Part shown: piece by piece, positions 17,393 to 26,290 of the stretch
Numbering within the stretch: the first letter of the stretch is position 1
Layout: every line of letters starts with the position of its first letter
Assembly (NCBI GenBank): GCA_016280725.1
Contig: JAEEHF010000047.1
Location: 62,001 to 126,000, forward strand
Source of the DNA: Bacillota bacterium
Lineage (GTDB): Bacteria; Bacillota; Clostridia; TANB77; UBA1234
Reading direction: 5' to 3'
DNA length: 64,000 nt
Position numbers and translations under genes: made by a program
Notes under the pieces: generated by a model
What the model saw: only the letters and a program-made list of their open reading frames with translations
Database searches by the model: none
What the model was told of the DNA's origin: nothing

Positions 17393-18820
17393 TCACTCAC
17401 TTTTTGAAATATCGTATCCAATTTTAAATAAAAGTGCATAAATTGCAAAGAATGCCACAAATAACGCTCTAAATGTAAAAAAGCTGTGAATATATGAGTG
17501 ATTTGGAATAACAAAATACCACACAAAAGGAAAAAGTGCCATTGCAAAAACAATGTCTATTCTCAATTCCTCGAACAATACAACTTTTAGCTTTTCCTTT
17601 GTGGTTAATTGCACAAATGATTTATCACTCGCCTTTTTGTTCTTTCTTCTTTTGACTATTTGATATGCTAAGTATAATAATCCAGAACCAATTGCAAAAA
17701 TTGATGCACCTTTAACAGAATTAGGATCAAGTCTTCCAAAAATTTTCTTCAATGTATCGGAATACTTTATCTCTGCTCCCGCTGCATTTTTGTCGCTAAT
17801 TCTAAAATCAAATGCCTTTTTGGCGTTTTCAATCATATCTTTATTAAGAATAATGCTTGAAATTACAAGCTTTGCAAGCCACATAATTGCATACCCAAAA
17901 GACCACATAAATCCACAAATAATAATTCTTTTTATTGCATCCCAGAATTTTAAATCTTCGGTACAAACCATTAAAACTAGTAGTGAACCAAGTGTAGCAA
18001 TAGGATATGATAATAAGTCAAAATAACTTGTGCAAATACCTACTACAAAAAACAATAAATAATGTAGTCTCTTTTCAATAATCTTATCTTGAAAAATTAA
18101 ATACACAATTGCGCTTACTAGAATAATATACCAAATATTACTATACTGAAACGATAATGATACTGCTATCGGATTAATTATTATATAGCTAGCAAGAAAA
18201 GGAATTATCAAAAAATAGTATTTCTTTTTGGCTAGAAGAATTATTAAAATTGTCAGTAAGCCTCCTTGACAAGCAGCATTAAGCATCCTAACTTGTCCAT
18301 AATCGAGATGAGAAAGTAATGGCTTTAGAAACACTAGATAACCGTGCCAATATCTCCCATATGTATCCTCTTGCCCATTCTTAACAAAATTAGGATTTGT
18401 AATTGCTTCAAATGGATTTTTCCCTTTTACAACATTTCTTGGATTATCCATTGCTTCTTTTATAGTTGAATCACCGCTTTTAATTGGGTGAAACGCTGTA
18501 GCTACCATTAATGCATCCGTATAATTATCTAATGTTGATGAATTAGTCGAATCTACTTTTTTGTATGCTGATTCATTACTAAAAGTTTTAACCGAATTGA
18601 TAAATGACTCTAACTTATAATCCATTTTTGTATTATATGCTAAACATATTGCAACAAACCCGAATATTACAGCTCCAAGTAATACTAGAAAAACATTTCT
18701 AATGTTTATTGGCAAATGTTTAAAGTTTTCCTTCATATTAGGAAATAATTTAATAAAAATATTGCTATCATTACCTTTCTCTTCAGGCTTTGCTTTTAAA
18801 CTTTGTTCTTTGTTACTCAT
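17393..18820 (-). CDS. Polytopic membrane protein of a GtrA/oxidoreductase operon
   Basis: This 475-residue protein has a hydrophilic N terminus (about 1-38), a first membrane segment (about 42-62), an extracellular loop of about 110 residues with NPFEAITNPNF and DTYGRYWHGYLVFL, then about nine hydrophobic segments (for example GLLTILIILLA, FLIIPFLASYIIINPIAV, IWYIILVSAIVYLIF). The first-loop-then-bundle layout resembles GT-C-type glycosyltransferases or polymerases, but no GT-C catalytic motif is certain. It is the last gene of an operon with an FAD oxidoreductase and a GtrA flippase. I infer a role in building or transferring a lipid-linked sugar. Confidence 0.7.
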   Translation of the reverse strand: MSNKEQSLKAKPEEKGNDSNIFIKLFPNMKENFKHLPINIRNVFLVLLGAVIFGFVAICLAYNTKMDYKLESFINSVKTFSNESAYKKVDSTNSSTLDNYTDALMVATAFHPIKSGDSTIKEAMDNPRNVVKGKNPFEAITNPNFVKNGQEDTYGRYWHGYLVFLKPLLSHLDYGQVRMLNAACQGGLLTILIILLAKKKYYFLIIPFLASYIIINPIAVSLSFQYSNIWYIILVSAIVYLIFQDKIIEKRLHYLLFFVVGICTSYFDLLSYPIATLGSLLVLMVCTEDLKFWDAIKRIIICGFMWSFGYAIMWLAKLVISSIILNKDMIENAKKAFDFRISDKNAAGAEIKYSDTLKKIFGRLDPNSVKGASIFAIGSGLLYLAYQIVKRRKNKKASDKSFVQLTTKEKLKVVLFEELRIDIVFAMALFPFVWYFVIPNHSYIHSFFTFRALFVAFFAIYALLFKIGYDISKSE

Positions 18821-18865
18821 TTTTTTCTCCTTAAAGAATAATAATATACCTAAACTAGCCTCTAG

Positions 18866-19327
18866 CTATTTAGCTTTTTTATAAATAAAGACCTTTCTTG
18901 CCAAATAGTTCCAAATTAGGACTACTATCGTCGCAATTAGCTTAGAAATCATATAATGTATGCCTATTTTTTCCGTAAAAACAAAAAGTATTAATTCAGT
19001 TATTCCTAACCCTATTACTCCGATTAGCGCATATGATAAAAACTCCCAGACTGGCTTTACTCGAGATTCAACAGCATTCTTATTGAAAACTAGCAGCTTA
19101 GATAATAGGAAGTTTGTACATAGACCACCAATAAAAGCTATGATTGCTGAGATCATATGATGAAAATGGAACCATTCTGTAAATACATATAATAGAGCAA
19201 AATCTATTACTGCAGCAATCCCACCAACAAAAGCATATCTAAAAAACTGTAGAAACCCATTGCTTGTTGGTGTTATAAAGATGCCTTTTAAGTCAAATTT
19301 CTTTAGCAATTCAAAAAACTCTTTCAA
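18866..19327 (-). CDS. GtrA-family membrane protein
   Basis: A 153-residue protein with four membrane segments and the family signature FFRYAFVGGIAAVIDFALLY near residue 30, GLCTNFLLSKLLVF in the middle and LIWNYLARKVFIYK at the end. GtrA proteins move polyprenyl-phosphate-linked sugars across the membrane for cell-envelope glycosylation. It starts 2 bases after the oxidoreductase stop, so it is translationally coupled, and is followed 45 bases later by the polytopic protein. Confidence 0.9.
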   Translation of the reverse strand: MKEFFELLKKFDLKGIFITPTSNGFLQFFRYAFVGGIAAVIDFALLYVFTEWFHFHHMISAIIAFIGGLCTNFLLSKLLVFNKNAVESRVKPVWEFLSYALIGVIGLGITELILFVFTEKIGIHYMISKLIATIVVLIWNYLARKVFIYKKAK

Positions 19328-19329
19328 TT

Positions 19330-20886
19330 TTATGCACCCTTCTTTTCTTCATGATATTCTTTTTCTGTGTTTACATTCCAAATATTATCTTTTTCTTTTT
19401 TGCCAGAAAGAATATTTTTAACTGTTTCAAAAGATGTACACATGCTATGGTCAATGTTGTTGTATCTATGTTGTCCATTACGCCCTACACAATATAAATT
19501 ATCTATTGCACTTAGATACTCTCTAAGCTCTTCCATGTGATCATATGTATCAAAGTAAGCCGGATATGCTTTTTTAACTCTTTCAACGTGACTATCGATT
19601 ACTTCATCTTCTGATTCTATAAGCCCCATCTTAACCATTTCAGATATTCCCATTTTAGCAAAGTCTTCATCGGTCATACTCCACATTGAATCTCCTTCGT
19701 TGCAAAAATATTCAAGACCAATCCAAACGCTGTTTTTGATGTCTTTTACCATATATGGAGACCAGTTGTTATATATCTGGAATCTTCCCATTTTAACACT
19801 TTTATCGTGAACATATACCCAGTTATCTGGAACAATATTCCCTATGGTTTTAACTTTTGTTTTATTTTCAAGATGAAGTTTTTTAATTAATACACCTGTC
19901 GTCATATAATCACGATATGGAAGACCTTTTGCAATAGAAGAAATATTTTCAGGCACATCATTCATTCCTTCAACTAAATCCTTTACAGGCATTGAAGAAA
20001 TAACAATATCCGCATCAGCGATGACTTCTTGGCCATCCTTCATATATGCAACTCTATTTATCTTATCGTTTTCCTTAATGAGCTTAACAACCTTTGCATT
20101 TTTAATAATCTTGCCGCCTTTAGTTTCTATTTCTTTTGCGGTAAGTTCCCATAGTTGACCTGGGCCAAATTTTGGATAAGAGAATTCCTCGATAAGTGAA
20201 GTTTCAACTTTTCTATTTTTCTTTTTAAATATTTTTCCAAAAATATCTTTTATAACTGCTGTAATAGAAAGTCCCTTAACTCTTTGTGCTCCCCACTCTG
20301 GTGATATCTTGCTAGGATGTCTTCCCCATAAGTTTTCAGTATAGTTTTCAAAAAACATTGAATAAAGTTTCTTGCCAAAACGATTAATATAAAAATCCTC
20401 CAAGGAATTTTCTTTTCTCTTAAAAAAGATTGTCTTTAAGTAACTAAATCCAACTTGAATAGTTGTAAGAAATCCCATATTTTTAATCGTATCCATTTTT
20501 AAAGAAACTGGATAATCAAAGAATTTGCTCTTAAAGAATATTCTTGAGATTCTGTTTCTTTTAAGCATGACTCTGTCTGTTTTTTTAGGATCTGGTCCTC
20601 CTTCTTTAACTGTAGAAGTTCTTCCAAGTTCTATATCATCAAATGGCATAGCTCCTTGAGACGGAAGCATTTTTTCCCACCATTCATTTACCTCAGGAAC
20701 TTTTGAGAAAAATCTATGTCCACCCATATCCATGCGATTACCCTTGTAATTTACTGTTCTAGCAATACCTCCGAAACAATCGCTTTCTTCTAGAATGGTG
20801 ACTTCATATTCTTTTGATTTATCTAATAGTTCATAGCCTGCCGTAAGACCAGCAGGCCCAGCACCTATAATAATTACCTTTTTCAT
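19330..20886 (-). CDS. FAD-dependent amine-oxidase-like / UDP-galactopyranose mutase-like oxidoreductase
   Basis: This 518-residue flavoprotein begins with the ADP-binding fold [17 protein letters not shown], followed by GGIARTV and [10 protein letters not shown]. It ends with [16 protein letters not shown], the C-terminal FAD-contact region of the amine oxidase/UGM-like family. Proteins of this subgroup commonly sit in polysaccharide loci. The ATG at 20886 is preceded by GGAGG; an ATG 12 bases upstream overlaps that site. It is the first gene of a three-gene operon with gtrA and a polytopic membrane protein, suggesting sugar modification at the envelope; the true substrate is unknown. Confidence 0.85.
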   Translation of the reverse strand: MKKVIIIGAGPAGLTAGYELLDKSKEYEVTILEESDCFGGIARTVNYKGNRMDMGGHRFFSKVPEVNEWWEKMLPSQGAMPFDDIELGRTSTVKEGGPDPKKTDRVMLKRNRISRIFFKSKFFDYPVSLKMDTIKNMGFLTTIQVGFSYLKTIFFKRKENSLEDFYINRFGKKLYSMFFENYTENLWGRHPSKISPEWGAQRVKGLSITAVIKDIFGKIFKKKNRKVETSLIEEFSYPKFGPGQLWELTAKEIETKGGKIIKNAKVVKLIKENDKINRVAYMKDGQEVIADADIVISSMPVKDLVEGMNDVPENISSIAKGLPYRDYMTTGVLIKKLHLENKTKVKTIGNIVPDNWVYVHDKSVKMGRFQIYNNWSPYMVKDIKNSVWIGLEYFCNEGDSMWSMTDEDFAKMGISEMVKMGLIESEDEVIDSHVERVKKAYPAYFDTYDHMEELREYLSAIDNLYCVGRNGQHRYNNIDHSMCTSFETVKNILSGKKEKDNIWNVNTEKEYHEEKKGA

Positions 20887-21076
20887 TATATCCTCCATCT
20901 TTAGACTTATTTTCTCCCTAACATTTTATCAAGTTTCTAGGGATATAACAACTGTTTTGGGAAACTTTTGGGACTCGTATTTGATTTCACCCCAAGGGAA
21001 AATTTAGGGCCAAATTTGGCACCAAATTAAAAAGCGCTCCTTGCTTTCGAAAGCAAGGAGCGCCCTTAAGATTTGA
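20887..21076. other. Intergenic region upstream of the FAD oxidoreductase, with a perfect palindrome
   Basis: It holds the leader of the oxidoreductase operon, a possible decayed repeat (TTTTGGGACTCGTAT near 20967) and the 30-base palindrome at 21034-21063. No gene is seen. Confidence 0.5.
21034..21063 (-). terminator. Intrinsic terminator, perfect 30-base palindrome
   Basis: GCGCTCCTTGCTTTC and its exact reverse complement form 15-base arms; on the minus strand the hairpin is followed by TTTTTAATTT. It sits directly downstream of the hicB remnant, whose transcription it would end. Confidence 0.8.
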
Positions 21077-21269
21077 TTATTTAGTAATCAAAATTCCTTT
21101 TAAAGCTTCTTGTAATACTTGAGAAAAGTTTATATTTTCATTTTCGGCTAGAACATTTAACCATTCCGGAATTGTCAACGTTTTCTTTAATTGTCAAATT
21201 TATACTATTTTTTACTACTTTTTCGATTTGTAAAATATAAGCTTCTTTCCGGTTTTTATCGCTAATCAT
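21077..21269 (-). pseudogene. HicB-type antitoxin remnant, N-terminally truncated and frameshifted
   Basis: The C-terminal frame reads KTLTIPEWLNVLAENE then INFSQVLQEALKGIL and stop, which is the ribbon-helix-helix tail typical of HicB antitoxins. Upstream, in another frame, MISDKNRKEAYILQIEK to NLTIK runs into it; one surplus base near 21190 separates the frames. The usual N-terminal RNase-H-like domain of HicB is missing, a stop lies just ahead of the remnant, and no hicA toxin is adjacent. This looks like true decay of a former toxin-antitoxin gene. Confidence 0.7.
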
Positions 21270-21319
21270 TCTTCTAAAATGAATTCAGGTGCTAGTCACC
21301 CAGTTATCACTTCCCTATT

Positions 21320-21348
21320 TTGACATGCTTTTTTCATAATAGTATAAT
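21320..21348 (+). promoter_or_regulatory. Consensus sigma-A promoter for the zinc-ribbon membrane protein
   Basis: Perfect TTGACA (21320-21325) and perfect TATAAT (21343-21348) are separated by 17 bases, about 40 bases before the ATG at 21389. Confidence 0.8.
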
Positions 21349-21388
21349 TTATTGAGAATGAGACAGTTATTATGATAGGAGTTTACAA

Positions 21389-22741
21389 ATGATATCTACT
21401 TGCAAAAGATGCGGTGCCAATTTAATATTTGATCCATCAAAACAAAAAGTCTATTGCTCTTATTGTAACCAATATGATGATGTTAGATCTTTCTCTTTTA
21501 ATGAAAACAATATAACTACTAAAGAGTATTACTGCAGTTCATGTGGTGCGAAAATTTCAACCATAGATACTTCTGTTGTTTCAACATGTAATTTTTGCGG
21601 GAGTCATAACTTTTCCCTAACTAGTAAAAAAATGGAATTAACATCAAGAAAAATTATTCCATTTCGAACCACAAAAAAATATTTAATAGATACTTTTAAG
21701 TCATTCATTGCATCAAACAGTTTCGCCAAAAAAGATGCATTTTCAGAAAAGAATATTATAGAAACCATAGGCTTATACGTTCCGCTTAGCGTGACAGAAT
21801 ATCTCGTAAACTATAAATCGTCCGGAACAATCTCCTTTAATGATAATGGTGCAGTATCATATAAAGAATATTCTTACGAAGCAAACTATGGCGTTAGATT
21901 AGTATATGATAAATTAAGAAATGTGGAAGATAATGTTTTTGATTCACTTCTTCCATATGACTTAAGATTGTCAGTTCCATTTTCTCCATATTACATGCTA
22001 GGATTTGCTTCTTCTGCAGATGATGAATCAGTAGTAGTGAAAAGAAATAGAGCTATCAATAGATTACAGGATAGTTTTACGCGAAACATGACTCTAAATG
22101 TTAAAAAAAATCAAAGAAACATTGTATATCCAAGAATAAATAATAATTCAGATTCATACGATTATACTACTATTTTTAAAAAAGACTATTGGGTTCCAAT
22201 TTGGATATGTACATATACATACAATAATACAAAATATCACTTTGCAATGAATGGACAATCTGGGAAAATAGTTGCAAATCTTCCAGGAGACGATAAAAAA
22301 GGAGAAATATATGTTAAGGAAACCACAAAAAGAAACGTGATATTCACAGCCGGGTCTCTTATTGTATTATGTGTAGCATTATATGCATTACTGTTTCCAA
22401 TGATAAACCTAGATTATTTTTCAGCCGGATTTTTGGGAATATTAAGCCTACTTGTTATTTTACCAGTAATTATATTAACTCTCATCGCAACACTTGGCTT
22501 TCCATTCATGCTTCACCGAACATACAAAAAATCCCTAACTCGTTCTAAAGGCGAATACGTAAAAAAACTATCAAATATATACGACAAACAATATAATAGT
22601 GTTGCTCCTATTCTAATGGAAATAGTTAATAATACATCTATAGATGCAGAAGCAAAAGATATATCTAACGAGAAAACCAAGCACTTCTCCATTGATGGTG
22701 AGCCTTTTGATATGGACTCATATATTAATATATTAAAATAA
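21389..22741 (+). CDS. Double zinc-ribbon membrane protein, function unknown
   Basis: This 450-residue protein has two N-terminal zinc ribbons: CKRC...CSYC (about 5-27) and CSSC...CNFC (about 50-71). A soluble middle part follows (about 80-310) with YWVPIWICTYTYNNTKYHFAMNG, a module seen in clostridial 'zinc ribbon domain' proteins where a conserved beta-rich segment precedes the membrane. Two hydrophobic stretches (about 316-338 and 347-378) and a charged tail end the protein. A TFIIB-like zinc ribbon on a membrane protein suggests protein or nucleic acid contact at the inner face, but the role is unknown. It is monocistronic, with a perfect consensus promoter and a clear terminator. Confidence 0.75.
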   Translation: MISTCKRCGANLIFDPSKQKVYCSYCNQYDDVRSFSFNENNITTKEYYCSSCGAKISTIDTSVVSTCNFCGSHNFSLTSKKMELTSRKIIPFRTTKKYLIDTFKSFIASNSFAKKDAFSEKNIIETIGLYVPLSVTEYLVNYKSSGTISFNDNGAVSYKEYSYEANYGVRLVYDKLRNVEDNVFDSLLPYDLRLSVPFSPYYMLGFASSADDESVVVKRNRAINRLQDSFTRNMTLNVKKNQRNIVYPRINNNSDSYDYTTIFKKDYWVPIWICTYTYNNTKYHFAMNGQSGKIVANLPGDDKKGEIYVKETTKRNVIFTAGSLIVLCVALYALLFPMINLDYFSAGFLGILSLLVILPVIILTLIATLGFPFMLHRTYKKSLTRSKGEYVKKLSNIYDKQYNSVAPILMEIVNNTSIDAEAKDISNEKTKHFSIDGEPFDMDSYINILK

Positions 22742-22776
22742 AAAGGACGTCCCTTTAAAAGTGACGTCCTTTTTTA
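22742..22776. terminator. Bidirectional intrinsic terminator
   Basis: AAAGGACGTC and GACGTCCTTT pair around an 11-base loop, with T-run on the right and A-run on the left, between the convergent zinc-ribbon gene and acyltransferase gene. Confidence 0.85.
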
Positions 22777-22807
22777 ATCTATCCCCTAACTTCCCACTAG
22801 AATGAAA

Positions 22808-23860
22808 TTAGCTACGAGTCTCCAATGTGTTCTTCTCCTTTTGCAATACAAATTTAGAAAATTTATTCATTGCATATGACATCAGAATAGTTATAATAAA
22901 GCAAATCATAAAGTACAAATAGTTATTGTCGATTTTCCCTTTCAAGCATATCATTGGTATTCTTTGTAAAACATAAATCCAGAACACATGCTGGCCAAGA
23001 AATTCAAATACTTTATTATTTAGTGATACTTTCATGCTAGTAACTAATATGCATAAAACAAATGAAATTGAGTAAATACTATAAAAGAAGTTATTATTAC
23101 CTAGCCCTAGTTTTTTATTTAAAATAAATAATATCAAAAATACCATATAAGATAAAAACAATTTTAAAAAGTATTTATTTTTTAGGAATCTCTCAAAAGA
23201 ATCTTTATACTCTGAAAACCACATCCCAGCAGAAAAGCATATGCAAGTGTTAACGAACAAGGTGTTATTTATTACTTGCCCACATGTAATGTATAAAATT
23301 GATAAAGCCGTAAATATTATTAGCGACTTTTTATAACTCAATAGCTTTAGAACTTTACCATTAAAGCATATAAGCGTAAAAGCATATAATACCAACGTGG
23401 TAAAAATAAACCAATTTGAATTACCAATGGACTTAATTCCAGTATATGAAAGTAAAATATCCGCTATAGAATACTTTATTCCTAGTATTATATTCATTAC
23501 CAAAAATAGGGTTACGCCAATAGCCATATTAAGCCACAGTGGGAACACTCTTTTTTTAGGAAAATGCTTAATGTAATCTTGTTTGTTTTTAATAGACTCA
23601 TAAATGCCATATCCTGAATAAAAGAAAAATGTCGTAACCATCAATTGACTTATATTGTTCATTAATTTTACTAGTAGATTATCATAAAAAGCACTTGTAT
23701 CAATATATCCTCGAATATGACTAAAAATAATGGTAACCACAAAAAGACCATTAATTATAGTCGTTTGTTTTTTTGAAACATATTCTGGATTAAACCCTTT
23801 TATAAATACCTTTGCTCCATATAAAAAAATACAACAAAAAATTAAGTAAAGTATAATCAT
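22808..23860 (-). CDS. Acyltransferase 3 family membrane protein
   Basis: A 350-residue integral membrane protein with about ten hydrophobic segments and the layout of acyltransferase-3/OafA proteins, which O-acetylate surface glycans. The early VTIIFSHIRGYID carries the conserved His, FFFYSGYGIYESIKNK follows, and FWIYVLQRIPMI near the C terminus matches the family's late IYLxH-type segment, though here without the His. GGAGGAG precedes the ATG. It is the downstream-most gene of the surface polymer cluster, probably decorating the polymer. Confidence 0.82.
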   Translation of the reverse strand: MIILYLIFCCIFLYGAKVFIKGFNPEYVSKKQTTIINGLFVVTIIFSHIRGYIDTSAFYDNLLVKLMNNISQLMVTTFFFYSGYGIYESIKNKQDYIKHFPKKRVFPLWLNMAIGVTLFLVMNIILGIKYSIADILLSYTGIKSIGNSNWFIFTTLVLYAFTLICFNGKVLKLLSYKKSLIIFTALSILYITCGQVINNTLFVNTCICFSAGMWFSEYKDSFERFLKNKYFLKLFLSYMVFLILFILNKKLGLGNNNFFYSIYSISFVLCILVTSMKVSLNNKVFEFLGQHVFWIYVLQRIPMICLKGKIDNNYLYFMICFIITILMSYAMNKFSKFVLQKEKNTLETRS

Positions 23861-23903
23861 TAATTAGCTTACTCCTCCATAACTACAATTGTGTAGTCAA
23901 ATT

Positions 23904-25502
23904 CTATTTTTCTTCTTTTCCCGACATAAATTTTGTTTCAACACTATTGGGCTTTAGAAGTATAAGTAAAACAATTGGTGTAACTAAAAAAGTATAGTAA
24001 AAAAACCTAAATCCATCGTCATGGCCACTAAGCAAAAACATCGTTCCAAAATTATATACAAATATCGGACTAGCTGTTAGAATAGTTTTCCAATTGGATG
24101 CAACATTTAGCTTGTACTTCGCTGTAATCACAACAATGAGTATCAGGTGCATAGAGCCAATATAAAGAAAAATATGTGGAAGATAAGTACTTATAAATTT
24201 AAAATATTCTTGATGCAAACCATCTAAAAAATCGCTTCTTTCCATGCTGATTTTGTAAATATTATTTGTTACATAAGGCTTAAAATCGTAATACCAATTG
24301 TCAAAAATCGAATATACTGAATAAGTGGTCCTAAAAAAACCTTTTAACGCTTCATATGGATCTACCTTTATACATTCAAGTAATATCTTAATAACTTTAT
24401 CAGGGCCATGAATATCTATAACATTCAAATTTGTTTGTTTATCCCACTTGACATCATTAAACCCATCTCGAAATTTTAGCTCCCAATTAGTTTTCGGAGA
24501 TAATTGATAAGCAAAATCAAGAATGTCACGGTTCAATTTATCTGGTGACTTTGAAACAACGTTTCCAATAATACTTAGTGGCAATCCTATTGTTTCTACT
24601 ACTCTTCTAGCTGGCTTTTTAACTTTCAAAGCAGAATATAATGGCACTTTAACTAAAAAAATGCACAAAATTGAAGTTCCAACAAGAATTAAATAATTCT
24701 TTTTATTGCAATAAAAGAACATCGTTATCAAATAAGGTGCTGTAAACAACATAGCATTATGCCTAATCAACGTAGTAATTGCAACAAGAATAGAAAGTAA
24801 GATTAAGTTCTTTATATCGCTGCTCCATTCCCCTTTAGAAAAAACAATCTTGAACAGAAATGCAGTCAGTAATAATGCAAATATAGCAAAAGTAACATCC
24901 TTCCAAGGATACATGCAAATATTGACAGTATATGGATTAAGAATAAATAGAAACATGACAAAAACAGCTACTTTTGAATTAATATACTTATCTATCTGAA
25001 TTAAAGCATACCCGATAACCAGAGAAATACTAATAATTTGGAATAGTACAATAGATCCAACCCAGCCGTTTGTAATTAAAAGCGGTATTTTAAATGCAAT
25101 TAAAGTCTGAATTACAGGATGCCAATCATTATATGAATTATCTATAACTTGAGAATACTGTCCGATGCTATCCGATGAGAAACCACCAGGATAATAGCAA
25201 AGATACTTTATCAGCAAAACAAGAAAAGGAAATAAGAAATACGCCACTCTATAATATCTCTTATGAAATTTGTTTTTACCATCAAAAACAATCTCAATTT
25301 TTATCTTTTTTATTATGAATATAAGCACCGATGAGATAACTATTGAAATCGCAAAAATAAAGAACGCATCACCTAAAGAAACTACCTTATCAACGCTGCT
25401 AAGAACACAATGTGAATAATAAATAAAAAACAGATATAAAGATAATGCAATAGTATTAACATTCAATACAAAATCAAACAGATATTTCTTTATATTATTC
25501 AT
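23904..25502 (-). CDS. Polytopic membrane protein, DUF6020/GT-C-like
   Basis: This 532-residue protein has about 12 hydrophobic segments. After the third comes a conserved-looking loop YYPGGFSSDSIGQYSQ, then NDWHPVIQTLI; acidic residues in a first large loop are the hallmark of GT-C glycosyltransferases, and the DWHP stretch is typical of the DUF6020 membrane family as I remember it. A large extracellular segment (about 320-420) precedes the last segments. In this cluster it could be a polymerase, ligase or lipid-linked sugar transferase; no Wzy-type gene is otherwise evident. The family assignment is tentative. Confidence 0.65.
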   Translation of the reverse strand: MNNIKKYLFDFVLNVNTIALSLYLFFIYYSHCVLSSVDKVVSLGDAFFIFAISIVISSVLIFIIKKIKIEIVFDGKNKFHKRYYRVAYFLFPFLVLLIKYLCYYPGGFSSDSIGQYSQVIDNSYNDWHPVIQTLIAFKIPLLITNGWVGSIVLFQIISISLVIGYALIQIDKYINSKVAVFVMFLFILNPYTVNICMYPWKDVTFAIFALLLTAFLFKIVFSKGEWSSDIKNLILLSILVAITTLIRHNAMLFTAPYLITMFFYCNKKNYLILVGTSILCIFLVKVPLYSALKVKKPARRVVETIGLPLSIIGNVVSKSPDKLNRDILDFAYQLSPKTNWELKFRDGFNDVKWDKQTNLNVIDIHGPDKVIKILLECIKVDPYEALKGFFRTTYSVYSIFDNWYYDFKPYVTNNIYKISMERSDFLDGLHQEYFKFISTYLPHIFLYIGSMHLILIVVITAKYKLNVASNWKTILTASPIFVYNFGTMFLLSGHDDGFRFFYYTFLVTPIVLLILLKPNSVETKFMSGKEEK

Positions 25503-25596
25503 TGACTTATCCCTTCTTCAAAAATGAGCTGAGATGGCTATTAGTGATTTTAGAACCAATATACAGGAGAACATCTTGATATATTTAGTAATTGAA

Positions 25597-25854
25597 TTAT
25601 ACTGTTTTATTCTTGATAGTAATTTCCAATTTTTCATACAAGCTATTTACAAACAAGACAACCTGCTTAGATAATAACCCAAAGCAATATGCATATACTA
25701 GCATAAAACACAAAAAGGCAATTAAATTAAGGCTAATGTTATCATATATGTGCATTAAACACACTTGCCCCGAAATAAACAATTGATGTACAAGAATAAT
25801 GGGATAACTATATGAGTCTGTAAAATTTAGCAACTTTTTTCTCAAGCGCAACAA
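25597..25854 (-). pseudogene. Acyltransferase-3 C-terminal fragment
   Basis: The 85-codon frame encodes KLLNFTDSYSYPIILVHQLF followed by three hydrophobic stretches, matching the C-terminal quarter of OafA-like acyltransferases (SYSYxIYLVHQ). The N-terminal part is absent: upstream sequence is taken over by a plus-strand fragment of a different acyltransferase. There is no ribosome site ahead of its first Met. Confidence 0.7.
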
Positions 25855-26228
25855 GTATACTTAACGTTATCGTAGCCACAAGCTTATTTTGGCTTTATAT
25901 TAATAAAAAGGCTTTTTATAATGTACATATAAATAATATAGCTAAATCTGTAACAGGTATTTTCTTACTTCATCACAATCCGCTACTTATACCGATTATT
26001 TGGGAAAGAATCTTTCCCAACATTAAATTTTTTTACTCACCATACTTACCTCTTTTCTGTATAGCCAAAGTCGGCATTATATTTTTGATATGTCTTATAA
26101 TAGACCAAATTCGATTGAAAACAGTTGATATAGTATTTAGAAAATATCTTGACTCAAAATGGAATACATTAACTAGCGTTTCCCATAAGATTGTCAAGCT
26201 TACCAATAACATTTTACACTTTGAGTAA
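25824..26228 (+). pseudogene. Second acyltransferase C-terminal fragment, opposite strand
   Basis: An open frame of 134 codons without a start runs from NLATFFSSATSILNVIVAT through KSVTGIFLLHHNPLLIP to NNILHFE and stop at 26226-26228. SVxGIFLLHxNPLxxPxIW matches the late membrane segment of polysaccharide O-acyltransferases. It meets the minus-strand fragment at about 25824-25854 with their truncated N-terminal ends facing each other, so two different acyltransferases have lost their front halves at one junction. Confidence 0.65.
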
Positions 26229-26254
26229 AATGCAAATTTCACACATGAACCATT

Positions 26255-26290
26255 AAAAAATCCAATTTTATATTATAAAATTGGTTTTTT
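26255..26290. terminator. Bidirectional terminator overlapping the TagF-like stop codon
   Basis: CCAATTTTA (26262-26270) and TAAAATTGG (26276-26284) pair around TATTA, with A- and T-runs on the outside. The stop codon of the minus-strand TagF-like gene (26273-26275) falls in the loop, so the hairpin lies partly in coding sequence. Confidence 0.8.

Noticed and set aside
21034..21063. 30-base perfect palindrome as a recombination or attachment site
   Set aside because: T-run, position just after the hicB remnant and absence of any integrase favour a terminator.
26033..26242. 69-codon minus-strand open frame
   Set aside because: It lies opposite the acyltransferase fragment, whose plus-strand frame shows family motifs; the minus frame has none.
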